DNA of 7,755 bases from Synergistaceae bacterium (GTDB lineage: Bacteria; Synergistota; Synergistia; Synergistales; Aminobacteriaceae): NCBI GenBank assembly GCA_017448375.1, contig JAFSLR010000033.1, positions 1 through 7,755 of the forward strand, written 5' to 3'. Every line of letters begins with the position of its first letter. Position 1 is the stretch's first letter. Below the pieces are notes generated by a model. The model saw only the letters and a list, made by a program, of their open reading frames with translations. It was not told where the DNA came from and did not search any database. The translations under genes were made by a program, and so were the position numbers. This document shows, in pieces, positions 6,244-7,755 of this stretch.

Positions 6244-6360
6244 CCTCCTGTAAAGTTAAATTTTTTGGAACTTTGATTAATTTTGTGATGTCTGATATTT
6301 TAATCGTTAATTGCGAATTGATACTCAGTATTTCTATCACCCCTCTGAATGCGTTATAAT
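6244..6360. promoter_or_regulatory. Divergent control region between the importer operon and the ankyrin gene
   Basis: The 157 bases between the two start codons hold no gene. For the plus strand a perfect TATAAT is at 6355-6360 with a poor -35 (TTTCTA, 6331-6336). For the minus strand TAAAAT (6302-6297) is a -10 candidate without a clear -35. Two symmetric motifs lie between or beside them: ATACTCAGTAT (6321-6331), embedded in TGATA...TATCA (6319-6339), which could be an operator. AAAGTT...AACTTT (6252-6274) would form a small hairpin next to the binding-protein ribosome site (AGGAGG, 6249-6244). Confidence 0.4.
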
Positions 6361-6391
6361 GCCCTTAACACATGCGAGGTGAAAAATTTTA

Positions 6392-7114
6392 ATGCCGCTC
6401 TCTGATTCTGACTTCTGCCTTTTATGCCGCAACGGACTTTATGATGAAATCAAATCCGCACTTGATGACGGTGCTTTTGTGAATGCAGCTGTAAATCTTA
6501 ATCCCAAAAATTTCATGGCCGTATTGAAATCGTTAATCTTGAGGAAAAATTATCATTCTACAACTCCCCTTATCGAGGCCGCCGCTAACAATCCAAGCTC
6601 GTCAATAATAGAATTGCTTTACGATTACGGAGCAGACCCCGACAAGCCTAATGACGCAGGAATTACTCCACTTGAGGCAGCATTAAGGGAAGGAAGAACG
6701 GGAAACGCTTTGGCTCTCCTCAGAGTATGCAGAGATGATGACGGTAACGGGAAAAACCGCGCTCTAATGTCAGCCGCAAAAGACGGAAATATTCCCGCCG
6801 TCCGTGAGTTGATACAGGCAGGTGCAGACCTTAACGCAAGAGATTCAGACGGCAATACAGCATTGATTCTCGCAGTCGTAAACAGGCACGTTAAAACCGC
6901 AAATATCATAATCGAGGCAGCCGGAGAAAGTATTAAACAGAAAGATGAAATACTCATTAAGGCAGTGAGCGCGTTAAAACCGAGCCAAAAATTAATCGAG
7001 AGGCTTTTAGACTGGGGAGCGAGCGCAAAAAGTGCTGTGAGTTACGCAAGAGAAAACCGCGCCTTAATGGGAAGCAGAATTTTACGCAGAATAATCACTG
7101 AAAGCAGGGGATAA
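6392..7114 (+). CDS. Ankyrin-repeat protein
   Basis: 240 residues, ATG at 6392 with GAGGTGA at 6376-6382, nine bases upstream. The chain is built of about six ankyrin units. Clear ones are 57-87 (TTPLIEAAANN... IIELLYDYGADPDKPN), 88-112 (ITPLEAALREGR), 123-152 (RALMSAAKDGNIPAVRELIQAGADLNARD) and 153-180 (NTALILAVVNRHVKTANIII). Degenerate caps lie at about 6-32 (CRNGLYDEIKSALDDGAFVN) and 185-213 (IERLLDWGAS). There is no signal peptide or membrane helix, so it is expected in the cytosol, where ankyrin stacks act as protein-binding scaffolds with no catalysis of their own. Its TAA (7112-7114) is one base from the ATG of the next gene, so the two are almost certainly co-translated. This suggests that the ankyrin protein binds or tunes the cytosolic part of that membrane protease. 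The partner is inferred. Confidence 0.88.
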   Translation: MPLSDSDFCLLCRNGLYDEIKSALDDGAFVNAAVNLNPKNFMAVLKSLILRKNYHSTTPLIEAAANNPSSSIIELLYDYGADPDKPNDAGITPLEAALREGRTGNALALLRVCRDDDGNGKNRALMSAAKDGNIPAVRELIQAGADLNARDSDGNTALILAVVNRHVKTANIIIEAAGESIKQKDEILIKAVSALKPSQKLIERLLDWGASAKSAVSYARENRALMGSRILRRIITESRG

Positions 7115-7115
7115 T

Positions 7116-7755
7116 ATGACACCTGACGAGGCATGTTTATATCTTGGGATTTCACCTGATGACGAGGATTTAGACATTAACCGTATAAACCGTAATTACG
7201 AGACAAGAATATCAATATATGATCCTATACGGTTCGCGCCGGGAACACCTGAATATTCAGAAGCCCGAAGAATGCGAATGAACATTGAACAGGCATATGA
7301 ATATCTCACTGAGGCATATTACGATTTGTACGGCCATGAAGAGAATGACGAAACCCCCGAATCCCCTCAGCCCGTAAGCAAGCACAGTAACAATATAATT
7401 CTGAAGCTCGCGCTCATAATGACAACAATAACTGCTTTGTGCCTTGCATATTTCCTTTACACGACTCATTCGCCGAAAAATGACCGTGATTATGACCGTG
7501 TACTCTCTGAGCTTGAAAGAATAAGAGCGAGAACGGATATTCCAGTTGTCCAGAATACGCCGCCCGATTACGCTGACCTTGTAGAAAAGGTAATGCCCGC
7601 AATAGTGATGATTAGGACTGACACTGGTACAGGAAGCGGATTCTTCGTGAGCTCAGCTGGGGACATTCTCACGAACTGGCACGTAATAAGGGACGCAGAT
7701 TACATCACCGTAACGCCACAAGACGGCAGGAGCATGTCAGCAAGCCTCAAGGATT
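7116..7755 (+). CDS. J-domain-like, membrane-anchored HtrA/trypsin-like serine protease (partial, runs off window)
   Basis: 213 codons are visible and no stop is reached. ATG at 7116 follows AGGGG (7106-7110), one base after the ankyrin stop. Residues 5-73 have the pattern of a DnaJ J-domain: YLGISPDDEDLDINRINRNY, then RRMRMNIEQAYEYLTEAYYDLYG, matching LGVSP... and INEAYEVL...LYD. The HPD tripeptide needed to stimulate DnaK is missing; the site reads Tyr-Asp-Pro (35-37). A Pro/acidic linker leads to one membrane helix (about 94-115), with positive residues on its N side, so the J-like part should be cytosolic. A short charged helix (121-140) follows. From about 152 an S1-type protease begins, with VEKVMPAIVMIRT, TGTGSGFFVS, and TNWHVI with catalytic His189 (7680-7682). 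The Asp and Ser of the triad and any PDZ domain lie beyond the window. It is probably a periplasmic protease under cytosolic influence; activity is unproven. Confidence 0.88.
   Translation, partial: MTPDEACLYLGISPDDEDLDINRINRNYETRISIYDPIRFAPGTPEYSEARRMRMNIEQAYEYLTEAYYDLYGHEENDETPESPQPVSKHSNNIILKLALIMTTITALCLAYFLYTTHSPKNDRDYDRVLSELERIRARTDIPVVQNTPPDYADLVEKVMPAIVMIRTDTGTGSGFFVSSAGDILTNWHVIRDADYITVTPQDGRSMSASLKD

Noticed and set aside
6116..6340. Minus-strand open frame overlapping the binding-protein start
   Set aside because: It runs through the divergent promoter region and out of frame through the signal peptide codons; it is a shadow.
6625..6957. Minus-strand open frame of 110 codons
   Set aside because: It is antisense to the clear ankyrin repeats, with no ribosome site or recognisable motif.
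7257..7602. Minus-strand open frames near the right end
   Set aside because: They are antisense to the J-like protease gene, whose domain pattern and catalytic His motif are clear.
1..7755. CRISPR array, tRNA, rRNA, transposase or integrase
   Set aside because: I saw no regularly spaced repeats, cloverleaf, conserved rRNA stretch or recombinase motif on either strand.

Overview
The window looks like ordinary bacterial chromosome, probably from a diderm (two-membrane) anaerobe. The solute-binding protein has a classic Sec signal peptide ending in ASA and no lipobox cysteine. That fits a free periplasmic protein better than the lipoprotein a Gram-positive cell would normally use. Gene density, strong AGGAGG ribosome sites and frequent TTG starts fit as well. 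From the general look of the proteins I lean towards a gut-type Synergistota, but this is a guess and the sequence here does not prove it.

Layout. Positions 1-127 (minus) hold the first 42 codons of metG, methionyl-tRNA synthetase. An AT-rich divergent spacer follows. Next comes a small hypothetical gene (344-737, plus) whose best start codon lies in a different frame from its body. A four-helix membrane protein with a DUF697/YcjF-like N-terminus occupies 935-1720 (plus). It converges on a three-gene ABC importer operon read on the minus strand: binding protein (6234-5233), fused two-domain permease (5111-2907) and ATPase (2866-1769). A strong intrinsic terminator for this operon lies at 1759-1727. 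The operon belongs to the Fbp/Afu/Phn type, the family usually labelled iron(III) transport, which also includes hexose-phosphate and phosphonate importers. A GC-rich hairpin element sits between the binding-protein and permease genes. It may make the abundant binding protein outlast or outnumber the membrane subunits.

Divergent from the operon, starting at 6392 (plus), is an ankyrin-repeat protein. One base after its stop codon begins a gene that runs off the window (7116-7755). This gene encodes a J-domain-like N-terminus without the HPD motif, one membrane helix, and the start of an HtrA/trypsin-like serine protease with its catalytic histidine visible. The ankyrin protein and the J-like protease are almost certainly co-translated and are the most unusual part of the window.

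I saw no CRISPR array, tRNA, rRNA, transposase or phage structural gene. The most interesting points are the J-like/TM/protease architecture paired with an ankyrin protein, the extracytoplasmic sensor-like insert in the permease, the intergenic hairpin element, and the out-of-frame start of the small gene at 344.
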